DNA of 64,000 nt, taken from NCBI RefSeq assembly GCF_021155765.1, contig NC_060108.1, positions 18,873,025 to 18,937,024 of the forward strand. The letters run 5' to 3'. Of this stretch, positions 48,969 to 60,934 are shown piece after piece (position 1 is the stretch's first letter; the number at the start of each line of letters is the position of its first letter). Under the pieces are notes generated by a model. The model worked only from the letters and a program-made list of their open reading frames with translations. It was not told the DNA's origin and made no database searches. A program made the translations under genes and the position numbers. The DNA is from Diprion similis. Taxonomy: Eukaryota; Arthropoda; Insecta; Hymenoptera; Diprionidae.

Positions 48969-51900
48969 CAAAGTCAGTCATCTGGTTTAGCAGCCAGCAA
49001 CAGCATCCCTCAGCACTCCGTAAGGAGGGCTCTTATCCGTGCCCTCTACATCGCTCACTTGTTGTGTTACGGACAGCCAACTGTGCCCAGCTAGGTTACA
49101 GACAGACTAGTATACATCCAGATTTGTTCACTAGTCCTGCGTAATGCAATTGAACATAAACGAAGCGAGCTTAGAACTCGGTGTGATGGTTCAATGTGCT
49201 TAACCAGCGACTCTAGCTTTTTTTATCGACAGATAATGATCAAAGTATAATATTACTCTGAGCATTAAGGAGCTTGCTTCTTATTCTCCTTGCCCCAAAT
49301 TGTCGACTATAATACCTCTGCCTTGATTACGACCATCCACAACCAATAACCAAGGTATTATTCTTTAATCTGACGACGGTTTGTATTTGGTCTGTATTTC
49401 AATCCATTAGATGGGTCTAACACAGTAAGAAGAGTTTCAAATTTTGGTCGATGTCTGAGAGGATTGAAATCAACTGCTTTAGCTGACAAAGCAGCAGTCG
49501 AAGTATAGAAGAAAGATGGAGTTATGCTTCAACGAATTTGAAATTTGTTGCTATAATCCATCTCTAAAGCTTATTGAAAATTGGTACGTTTCTACTAGGA
49601 GATCTACCTTTGCTGTTTATTAAACGGGATATGACATTTAAGACTACCGATAGAAAATAAATACATACATCGTGAGATATTTTTGGACGTTGTAAAATGA
49701 CGCAAAATGCATATGGTTTAAAATCAACACACTTTGTATTCAACGTTGGTTTTTCAAATGAAGTTAAACACGTAGATATTTATGGGTAAACGCTACTAAT
49801 ATTCGACAAAGTATCACCCCGTAAGGTAATACTGTGCTTTACCACAAGATTTTCCACCGTTATCTGAAAAATTGTGCCGAATTTATATCAAATTCTTTCT
49901 GTTTTCACTTTTTTGGATCAAAGAAATGCTCAATACAACTCCAACAAAATAATAATAGCTCGCTAAAACAGTCGTAATCAAAAAGGGGATGGTGAAATAG
50001 ATTGATAGATTGCTTTCCGATTTCTTTAAATGAGAATGAATTAGTTTGAATACATTCTAGAAACGTGTGAAGATTTGCTAATGGAATACTGCTTCAGAAA
50101 AATTGGAAATAACGTTGAGATGAACTTACTTGTAATTATAAATATTTTTTCACACAATCAATTTTGAATATTACATTTAGCATAAAAACAGTAATTACTG
50201 ATTTCTCACGTGCAACTTCTTTCACTTATGTTTTATGTTTCTAATCCTAATCTAATACCTACCCACATATTTGATTTTTCTGATGCGCAGATTTTGATCA
50301 CAGTTCTTCCATTCTTCCATACACGACAATTAGATGCATTTATACAGTAAAATAATTTATAATAGTGGTACAGTTTATTATTAAATGTCACTGCTGTTAA
50401 TACCGTGGTGCAATCAGTTACGATTGGTATTGTTTAAATTAATTATATGTTGACAACAGCATGTCGACCATGAGATGTAACTAAATTGGATATTGCATAT
50501 CAAACATGCTAAGTACTGAACTGCTCACTGCAGGGTATTTAAAAAAATTTCAGTTCCATTTTTTTCAAGAATTTATTTGTGAGGTCATATTAGACGTGAA
50601 TTTCATTTATAGGGTGTTGTATTCGACTCCTTTACAGAACTTGAACGGTCGCCTGATCCTTTTGAAATAAATCTTCCTCGTTCACTCTCACCTATTCTTT
50701 CTTTAAAAAAGCGCGAACTACTGTATATTAAACAAATATTGCAAACTAGCAATTGTGGACACATTTGTCTTTTCAAATATGAAATGTAGGTAATCATCTA
50801 TTTATGTCATTTTCATTCATCGCGCCAATGCTATTTACTAAAACTGAGCGTATACAAAAATTTTTCTCCTATAACAGAGATAGACTATTGCAAACATGGA
50901 TACGAAAAAATTGAAAGCATCAAGGAAAAGTGTGAGAGAGTCTACATAATATGAAGATCTATGTTGCCTTTTGACAGATTATAGGTGGATAAATTGATTG
51001 TGAATCAATAATAGTGGGTAGATGCAATTTACTTGAAAACAACTGAGAGTTATTTTTACATGCATAAATAATACCGTCTGCGTCTACATATTTACGAAAT
51101 TGAGTCTACCAAGGTGGTACTAAATTCGATTCATGTTATCGTGTACGCATGAGAGAAGTATGACTGACTAAACTTATTCTGAAAATGTGAAAATGAAACT
51201 ATTTTTTCATCACAACTTGTTTAAAAAATCTAATTTAAACGATTAGAAAAAGTATAGACTCACTTCGTTCAGAGCTATCCTTATCGTGTTTTAAATTTCC
51301 ATTTTACTTTCAATTTCACTCAATTAATTACATGGCACATATATGTATTATATTGAATTTTTATACTAAGCATTTACCGCAGTGAACGAAAACTCAGTTG
51401 TACAGGATTATTTGAAATTCGAATGAATGTAAAAAGTATTGTGGAGAAGAGTGTACACCATTCAAGGGTGGCTGGGTTCCCACAATACGCTGCTGAATAT
51501 CAGCGGGCTCAAATTTCAATTTTTCAATGCTAATCTGTGCGATTATTTATTATGTAAATTATCAAATCGATTATAATTTTAAAGTTTCATGAATCTAAAA
51601 ATATTAATAGATTTTCCTTTCAAATCGTTGATTTTATTTGTATACAACTGATGTTTTGTTACATCAAAAACCAATATATTATATACCATACATATATAAA
51701 TAATATGCAATCTTTAGTCGCAGTCATCAATGTATGAACATTTATTACTTATCCATTAACTATTCTTATAATGCAGTCTTTGGTTTTCATTTTCAATCAT
51801 TACAGTCAAAGTGAAATTCCTTTGTCCTCGTATAAAGGAGCCATTTGCGCCTAATAGTGAAATTCATTTCGTAAATATTAATTAAGTGCGATTGATAAAT

Positions 51901-52225
51901 GTACAAGCATTCTCCTTCATCTAGTAGAACATCGTTATTGGCAACTTTGGTGTTGGTAGTGGTCAACAAACTAGTGTCAACTATTCCGTCAGCTAGTTTC
52001 ATAAGCACATGGAAGAGAAATGTGTGACAGAGAGGCATGTCTTTCAATGGTTCTTCCTGAGCAGTTGACATGTATCAGGTTCTACTGCATTTCGTTTGAT
52101 CTGCCAAGGGTCACATAAATAGATAAAAATCTGGACATTTTTTAGCAAGATCTTGCAAGTTGGATGCATGGAGTTTTTAGTTTCATTTCTATGACAAATA
52201 TTTAATAAAAGCTGTCGATAGAAAC
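48969..52225. other. CTDSPL 3' UTR and AT-rich intergenic DNA
   Basis: The first few hundred bases after the stop are the probable CTDSPL 3' UTR; the first clear AATAAA on the plus strand is at 49656-49661. Beyond it the sequence is AT-rich with no recognised genes. A minus-strand frame at 51793-52071 might be a downstream exon of the unidentified gene at 52.2-53.4 kb, but I found no convincing junction. Confidence 0.4.
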
Positions 52226-53446
52226 TTGCTTAGAACTGCCGGTTGTGGAAGGTGTAAGAAAATTTGAGAATTGATACATAAGGTGAATAGCAAGAGTATC
52301 TAAACCGCTGACAAAGAAAGTGGCTAGAACTGCAAATATTTGATCATGTATCAAAGTTGATTTGGCTATGCAGAACAGCAAAAACACTGGATAAAGTAAA
52401 AGATATAGTAATACAGCCCTATCGCGAGGAATCTACATTTGTTTAATCTATGTCAAAGGTATAGATATTCAATTTTCGGTTCCCCACGCATATCATTCTC
52501 TCCCTTCAGGGTATACTAATCAGATATTATTACTTTATGTTGTATCGATATATGATAAATAATAATTATACCAATCAATTGAAATCTGAAAGATGTAAAG
52601 ATTACAGAAAAATTAGTGACAAAAAGTAATTATTCAATTGGAAGCAGATCCTTTCAGGTAAAAGTAATGATCAGAACAGAGAACTAATTGAGTATAAATT
52701 TTCGAATCAGAATTCAACCTACTAAACTTGATTCTTAATACCAAGTATAATATTCGCAACAATCTTTACAATCAACAGATTTCTGAAATACGATTTATTG
52801 ACCATCGTATACGTACACCTTATTCCATCAAGGCAAAAGAAAAACTTATGAACTTACTAATTAATGATTATTATATTATTACGTTAGAACTCTTTATTCT
52901 CAGCATAGTGCTGTGTACAGATTATATAATATTATATTGTATTATTATCTCGATTAACTATATATTATTCTAATTTTAATTCTATATATCAAGTAATTAA
53001 TTATACGCGTATATTTGTTTAGTGGATTATTATCAGCGTTACTCAAGAGTATGAAAAACATAAGACCGAAAAGAGGAAACAGTTTGAGAGAAATTTATTA
53101 CAGTAACTGATGATTTTTCCATTTTGAACGCAATTTTCCATTTAATGCTGTAAATACTGTACCATAGTATCATAATGTTGACAAAACTAAAATTCGAATG
53201 CAAACGATTTAAATGATCGCTGAGCTCAGTTTAAAGGGGAATGAGAATAATTGAAAAATGACTCACACACGGTCCCAAGAATTTAAAATAATCCGGAGCT
53301 TTTCTTGATTGTGATAACAACACCTTAAAGAAAACTTGAACTCTCTTATATTCGTGGATAGCTTTTGGTGAAGCGGACTCCAGCAGGCCTTTTGAGGTGA
53401 CTTTATGCCTGGTACTAACTGTTATAGGTTGGCCTCTGGATTGCAT
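52226..53446 (-). CDS. Unidentified gene with a predicted membrane segment (partial model)
   Basis: Not recognised. Two exons join cleanly: 53267-53446 (start MQSRGQPITVSTRHK, ending YFKFLGPC before a GTGAGT donor) and 52226-52432 (acceptor TGTAG, opening IPRDRAVLLYLLLYPVFLLF). Both are phase 0, giving 129 residues with no stop. The second exon codes a strongly hydrophobic segment, then a second semi-hydrophobic one (IFAVLATFFVSGLDTLAIHL). The open frame also extends upstream of the chosen ATG, so the true start or a further exon may lie to 53760. The 3' end is not resolved; the donor after SSKQ (GTTTCT) is weak. A fast-evolving insect chemoreceptor (odorant or gustatory type) is one possibility suggested only by the hydrophobic layout. 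A decayed gene is another. Confidence 0.3.
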
Positions 53447-53769
53447 GTTGGGGTCCAGGTTCACGAAATACGAACGGAATTTATTTATAAACATAATAGT
53501 GATCATGTTTATAGGTAATAATTGACGTGTTTCATATAGTGTGGATTTCCATGGACAGTAATGTATAATATGTAACTTTCTTAACTTACCTGTTTGTACC
53601 AAACATGGAATAAGGGCAAAAGTCGAATCATGCTAGTTGTTATCCTTTCTTCACTTGTAAATAATGGAATTTCTGTCCAAGCTACTGTTACATAATACGC
53701 AATCCGAGAAGGTTTTGAAGATATTATAACATTTTGAGTTTTGTAAAAAAGCCTTCTATATTCGTCTCA

Positions 53770-56700
53770 TTTCAAGTGAAACTATTTTTCCGACTTACAC
53801 CCCATTCGATCCATCTTATGAATTGATGACTCTGTCAAAATATTGTTTTTTCGGTTTTGTTTCTTTTTTCTCGTATTATTTTCATACTCTTGGCTAAGAT
53901 TACGCGTTGTTTGTCTTGTGCTCCCTAATATTTACACTATCGAAGACATTGACTCATGAGTTTTAATTGAATTTTAACCATTTTTTTTTTCTTCTTGACT
54001 TGAAACTTAATACTGAGATGTAAAAAGGTATCTAAACTTTTGGTTATTGAGAATTCTTACGTATACCTTTTCTGATGCCGAAATTTCAAAAGAATAATAC
54101 CCTAACATTAGTATTATTATTTCTATCATTATTATTGTTGTTCAAACGCCCAAATGCCTTTAAAAGAAAATACTTATAATTTTGCTATTCTCAAAACCAA
54201 TATGGGCAAATCTTAAAATGCGAACTAGAATATAAACTATTAATGGATAAGACTCGGGTCAATGCATTCTTCATTCAGCAGGGGGTGATGTCAGGAACAA
54301 TGCTGAGACCTTAATATTTTTTATGCGACAAACGGTTTGTCTATGAATAGCAGAACAGTAGTAGATCACAGTGTCCTATCATAAATCTGTGACCTGAACC
54401 GCTTCTGTAAAAATATCATGTAATGAAAATTTTTTTAAGGATCCATAACAAAGGTAGATCATTTCCGTTTTGTGACTCAAATCAAAAGAGAAAAAGTAAA
54501 GGTATGAGGCAATTAACAGAGCAGCCATTATTGATACAACTCTTACTTTTCCACTTCTTTTTCAAACACAGGTTTAAATGCTCTAGTAAATTTTAATACT
54601 ATGGGTCTACCTATCTGTGTAATTTACATTTGGGCCTTTACTGTTAGTAGTAACTGGAAATATTGCTTTTCAATAGGACATTTCATTATTGTCAACTGAG
54701 TGAATTATTTATTTCTAAACGTTTAACGTATTAGGTACTTTTTTTAATCTTTATTTTACAACGCTTCTTCAAATAACCTTTTCGTCACATTGTATACTCT
54801 AAGTGCATATGCAGTACTTCAGAAAGTGTTTTTTTTTTTTTTATTTATTCCGACAATTTATGGCATGAGTGAGGTATAGATATGTAATGTTAATTATATC
54901 TATATGTCACCCATCAGTCGTTGATTTAAGAATGCTTTTCAATGTTTTTTGATATCTGTTGCAATATGCGCAGCGGCAAGTCTAAAAATCTTTTTTTGTT
55001 AGTATAAATGTTAAAGTAGATGGGGAAAGCTGGTGCTTCCACGGTAATTTATTCTCGTTTTACGTGAACAGTGGTAGGATTAAGCTTTTTGCTCAATCTG
55101 ATTGTGTGGCTTGTTTGTATATCGAAATGAAAAAAAATATGAAGCAAGAACGAAAGAGAGAAAAAAAGAAAGAAAAAATTGAGTGGAAATATGAAATCTA
55201 ATAAAGTGCAATAGTTGTTGATAATTTTAGAATGATTGCTTTTAAATATATTTACAAGGATTTGATACATGTTACATGTATTGAATAAATTCAACAAGAT
55301 ACAATGTCTAGGTGTAATACCCGATAGCTGAATGACGATGCAAGCGAGTCATCCCTTTTTATATGCGACATAAGATTTATAGAAAATGAAACCATGAAAT
55401 AAAAAAAAAGTTATAAAGCCATGGACTGTAAGGATTTGAGATGATATATTGTACAAAATTTTGTCATAAAATGTTTTTTAACGAAACAAGAGAGTTGGAC
55501 ATATACATATATAGACAAAGTAACAAATTGCCTTGATTTGTAAATAATCCTAAATAATTCTTTCTAAGAATTTATCATTAAAGACTTAGTGCGCTACTCG
55601 GATCGCAAGAGTTTACTGTTTCTAGAATACTTTTTAATAAAAGTAAAATGAACCAGAAAACAGAAAAGAATCTTCACTGTAATAATCAATTTTTTATATT
55701 CAATACTGTTATAACAGAAGAAAAGCTCGTGGTACGAGTAGCAATAGAAAAACATATGTAATCTTTCCCACCCCTCCAATATGTCCGGTTTGCTCTGTGA
55801 TTCTGTGTTTAATAAAAATATATATATTTGATAATCTTGAAGTTATACATTTTCATTTAAGTATTTTACACAAGAGGTGTCCAATGCTTCTAAAAAGATT
55901 TTCTGTCAAAGTTGTTCTTCAAGTAATTGTTTCATTTAAAATTCCTGTACAGAGAAAAATGAACATATTGCATGAAAATGCGGGCTTTCGAAATTCAATA
56001 ATGATATTAATAAGAAGTATAAATATGTATACATTTGACTGTAGTTTGAGACCAGTTTTTTTTCTCGCATCGTAGAATTATTTCCCCCCCGTTCAAATAC
56101 CTCACTGCCAATCAGAGCTCCAAATAAGAGCTAATTGTTACATCTGCCAGGTGAAGTTTACGTTCCAGTTAAATGTTCTCAATGTTCTGACTATTGACCG
56201 GAAGGTAACTTTTTCCGGAGAGATGCAATAACGAGGCCTAAGACATTTAACTATAAGGCGAAACTTAGTTGGGAGATCAAACAACTGTATATTAATATGC
56301 TAACAATTGTCCAAATAATCAATAGTAGATTCATAATCTCGTGAAGTCTAATTAGACATTCAGCTTCTGCAAGAGGATCTAGAATTTTCGAATGTTGTCC
56401 ATTTTCCGCGGTCAACCCATTTTTGATTATCAGTATTGCACAGAAAATAAACCATATAATACATGCTTCAAATTTCACAAAATCGCTATATCAAGAAAGA
56501 ATCTTCAATGCTTAATTCATTTATTACCACATTGATATACAAATGTGGAAACGAAAACTTTATCCTGGAGCATATAGATATGCAATATTATGATCAAGGG
56601 GATAAAAATGATTACGCACAAAATATCCAACAACAACAGAGATTTTTACTAACAATAATAACACAAAATCATAAATACTAGTCTGTGTATCATGATACAT

Positions 56701-59193
56701 AGTGCTAATGATTTTTTTCAAGCAATGTTATTTTTGATCACAGCATAATTATGGTACGGTACTCTCGATGCGCTATTTCCGTATAATTCAGTCATTATTA
56801 GTTATGCTTGAATGGTGTAGATACATATACAAAATTTTCACACACACTAGTAATATGCATGAATGGTGCGCAACTGCCATATAAATCATATGAACACATG
56901 TTATTGTATGAAATGTCACCCAAAACTGTGTTTGTAAGAATTTAGGGCTTTCTGTAGATAGAGTGCCATAAGCTACAAATCAAACTTTTTCAGGTACATC
57001 ACTGTACATCAGTAACAAGTATTACTACGCGGTAATTAAGGCGCACGTTATGACGGTGTTGATTGTCATATTTCAATGCATATGGAAATTACTATAAACC
57101 AAGTTTTTCTTCCAACTAATGATGATAAAAACTATATATTTATTCATAGACTCTGATTTTTCATACTTCAGGTACATGCTTATGTGATCTGCAAGTAAAA
57201 TTGCTTGTCTTTGGGAATTATTACTATATTGTATGAACCCCGATATACTTATTCAGTACACTCTATACATTTTTTAATTGTATTTGATACTTTGGACACA
57301 TTGACAAGTACGTAAGGAAGGATCTGATTTAAATATAAAGTAACATGCAGAGAAGTAGTATTGGCTCGATCCAGTTCATAATTCTCTTAATTAAAGAGCG
57401 TTCAAAGTAATGGTGTATCACAGGATTGTTATTGCATAGTTTTTAATAAACTGTTATTCATAAAGATTACTTGCTTATCAAACAACTGTTCATGTACTTA
57501 TCGTTTACTCAGAGCTTTTTTAATGTCTGGTTATTTTAGAAATTGCATTGCTTTGCAATAACGTCGCAATAATGATAAATATTATTTTAGCGTGTATTCC
57601 AATGACTGAAGAGCAATTAATTATATTTCAATATAATTAGACACTATAGTTTAGCTCCACTTTTTTCATACTATGTAATAATTTTACAGATTCACCAGGC
57701 TGAGGATGTTGCAAATTTACCATGTTGAAGAGTTCACAGGCATCAAGTTTGATATCTAATTACAGAAATCAATGGCAACTGAAGTTGGATTGCGTGAGTA
57801 GAGAATTTAAAATTTTAGTAAAAATGAGCAACTGATGTTGTTTAAATTATTTGATACATTGAAATTGTAAACCATAAATTTTATTTATCGGCCTTTATTA
57901 TATAAATAAAATAAATTAATAAAAATTCTATTTTTTATACAGTATCATTGTGCTTGTGGGTTTTTACTTTTTAGGATGGATGTATTAGAAATTATGTGAT
58001 CATACAATTTTCCGGACTCACTTCAGTTACTAAATACTACAATATTCCATAATAATAACAATAATAGTAAGTATGTTAAGTATTTATATCAATTGCTTTC
58101 TCGCACATGACATGTATAATGCATTCATTAGTTTAGTAAAGAACAATCAGGTCATTCAAAAGAAAAGGTAAGAAACGAACTTCACATCTAGGCAACAAGT
58201 TCGTATGACTATCATACCAGTATATATTGAATTCAAGTTTAATAACGTAACGCACAATGGAAATTTATATACTATATATTATGCTCATGATTTTATTCTT
58301 TGTTGGACTCCTAAAAATGTATTTCAACTCACTGTAGGTTATTTTTTTTGTGAAACTGCGTACCCCAAGTACTTATTCCTTTTCTTGTCAATAATACAGA
58401 CTATCACGAATTAAAGATACCAGTTACTTTGAGATTCACTGAAAATTGGTACTTGGGGGGGTGTTAGTTTGGACCAAATTTCAGAGTTGATCTATTCTGA
58501 ATGATGATTTATTGAAAGTATGAAGGTATTATGCATTACCCTTAAATCATTAATTTATCGCTTTCAGTTACTGTAGATACACCATCTATGTAGAGTTGAA
58601 AATCCCAGCAAAAATTTTCTTCGTAGCAATTATATTTCTATGAGAATATTTAATTTTGAATAATTTACCACAATTTTTTAAATAAGAATCTGTAAATAGG
58701 CAGAATAGTCTGTGTAAATTAGCGGTTTTGCACACCCTAAATTGGAAAAGGTAACTGAAGAAAAATCCAACAAGGTTTACCTATTATTTCAGAGTCTTTG
58801 ATTAAATACATTTTCTTTAATATATCATCTGGCATTAAGATAAAAAATTATGTAGCAGATTCTGAATTGGTGTAGACGTATGGAATTGCAATTTGGAGCA
58901 GATATCATAGTTACTGTCACGATTTACCAACATGAGCTAACAAAAAATTTCAAACTAGTACCTTATGGATAAAAAATTTTTGCTTGTTTCATCCTGCTGG
59001 TTATATGTATAGGTGCATAGGAAGAAGTGCGCATATTAGTACAGGTATATGTAAAGTCAAGTAAATGCTACTTAATACTGAACAGAATATATCAATAAAC
59101 ATTATCGCTGGTGCACGTTTTGCATATGTGTCCTCTTGGGTAATTCGCTTTTAAAAATGATTAAAAGAAAAGAATTGTTTTTCAAATTATGAG
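53770..59193. other. Gene-poor AT-rich intergenic DNA
   Basis: Only short open frames with biased AT-driven composition. No family resemblance, tRNA or transposase fragment was recognised. A 14-base poly-T lies at 54829-54842. Confidence 0.5.
54829..54842. repeat. Poly-T homopolymer
   Basis: Fourteen T in a row in AT-rich intergenic DNA. Confidence 0.85.
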
Positions 59194-59197
59194 TTAA

Positions 59198-59910
59198 GGG
59201 GACATATACACCTTAAACTAACAAATTTGAAGTCATTTTCAAAGGAGCACAGTTGATAGGAGAATAAATTTCATTTATTGTAGTTACACTCTGGTTTAGG
59301 GTCATCTTTGGGGATTATTTCCCTGGTTAAACAAATAACCTAACTATATTACAAAGAGTGGTTCAGCCCTGGAGAGGTGCCATCCCGTTTTTGTTTTTAC
59401 ATCACGTTGTGCATGACTGCGATGCCATCTTTCATCTGAAATGATTGGAGTTTTGTATGAATAAAGTAAACAGTTATGCGCATGGATTCCACCAACAACC
59501 CAGCAATTTCATTCAGAATTTTGTTCGACAATCAATAAACATAGTGATTAGAAGTACTCTGCTAAATATGGGCTAAAAAAAATTCTTAAAAATGGTCAAT
59601 TTCCGAATATTGTTCGTAGAATCCATGCGCGTAACTGTTTACTTTATTCATGCAAATCCCCAATCATTTCAGATAAAAGATGGTATCACAGTCATGCACA
59701 ACGTAATGTAGGAACAAAAATGCAACGGCACCTCTCCACGGCTGAACCATTTTTCGTAATATAGTTAGGATATTTGTTTAACCAGGAAAATAATCCCCAA
59801 AGGTGACCCTAAACTAGGGTGAAACTATAATAAATCAAATTTATTCTCCTATTAACTGTGTTCCTTTGAAAATAATCTCAAATTTATTAGTTTAAGGTGT
59901 ATACGTCCCG
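59198..59910. mobile_element. Foldback (long inverted repeat) element flanked by TTAA, MITE-like
   Basis: Two arms of about 298 bases, roughly 59198-59495 and 59613-59910, are inverted copies with scattered mismatches, around a spacer of about 117 bases. Matching blocks include GACATATACACCTTAAACTA on the left against its complement on the right, then AGGGTCA.CTTTGGGGATTAT, CCTGGTTAAACAAATA and GTAAACAGTTA.GCGCATGG. The element is bounded by TTAA at 59194-59197 and 59911-59914. TTAA flanks are the target-site signature of piggyBac-type transposition. No transposase frame is present, so it would be a non-autonomous element. The inverted repeat is seen directly; the superfamily is inference. 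Confidence 0.75.
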
Positions 59911-59999
59911 TTAATCCATTTTTCAATGGTACCAAAAGAGTCTAAATAGGCAACTGGATTTTGAGCTACAGGAATTATACGCAGTCATCAATAATTATA

Positions 60000-60262
60000 T
60001 GGGACATCCCACGAGGTCTTGACCAAGATTGAAAGTCATGTGTTAGATCTGTTTCAGAATTATTCCAATCAATCCTGTTTGAGATATAACGAAATATGTT
60101 ATTTTATAAGCGCCATGCATTTTCGAAATTTAGGAAACGGGCACTTTTGAATTAACAAAGTCATATCTCAAATCGGTTTGTTTCGTGACCAACGTTTTCA
60201 CATGCAAAATCTTTGAGCGAATCTCAAACATGATCTTGATTGAAACCTCGTGGAATGCCCCA
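60000..60262. mobile_element. Palindromic MITE flanked by TA (Tc1/mariner-like)
   Basis: The left end TGGGACATCCCACGAGGT and the right end ACCTCGTGGAATGCCCCA are inverted copies with two mismatches. Internal parts are also inverted copies (TTTGAGATAT.AC on the left, its complement on the right), so the 263-bp element folds on itself. A TA dinucleotide flanks each end (59998-59999 and 60263-60264), the target-site duplication of Tc1/mariner-type elements. There is no open frame for a transposase. The superfamily is inferred from the TA flanks only. Confidence 0.65.
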
Positions 60263-60264
60263 TA

Positions 60265-60897
60265 CTAGCGTGTCAACTTAAAATAAGTGTTTCAATATAT
60301 TCTATTTTAAACAATAACAAAATTTTGGTATGGCTGAAAGTTCGATTATTAATATTATCACTAGTATTCGAATATAATTTATTGTTATGCGAATTAATTA
60401 ACTAAGATCTTAAAATTTAAGGATGAATTGATTTCAATTGGCAATACTTTCTGTACATAAATAATTTTCTTATCCTGATTTTTCAATAATTTTTCTTGAT
60501 AGTGTAGCATTGATTTTAGTTAGTAATTTAATGAGCAGTAATCATCAACGTGCATTAATGAGGAAGTAAGATCGGGAAGACGCATCACGCTAAAGTGTTC
60601 TTTTTTTCCTGTTTCTTCTATTCTAAAATCGAAGAAATCTGTAACTTTTTTATGATATGTCAATTCTTTCCTTGCATTTCATTACATATCTATTTACAAG
60701 TTATAATGGACCCTAAACATTAATCAAAGCTTTATTGGAGAATATCACGACTTGGTATCACATCGAATGCAAATAAATAAAATATATATACATGTGTTTA
60801 TGCTTATGCGTCGGTACCTATATATATATATATATATATATGTATAGGTAATTATGAGCCTTCGCAACATTATTTGTGCAGTAGGCTCATGATTAAT
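60265..60897. other. AT-rich intergenic DNA next to ALS2 3' end
   Basis: No supported coding exon. It contains a TA repeat at 60819-60841 near the ALS2 terminus. Confidence 0.5.
60819..60841. repeat. (TA) dinucleotide repeat
   Basis: An uninterrupted TATATA run of about 23 bases. Confidence 0.9.
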
Positions 60898-60903
60898 TTT
60901 ATT
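60898..60903 (-). terminator. Poly(A) signal AATAAA for ALS2
   Basis: TTTATT on the plus strand is AATAAA on the minus strand, about 32 bases past the ALS2 stop codon. Confidence 0.5.
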
Positions 60904-60934
60904 TATAGTATTCTCATTACGTACTTCCTAGCAT

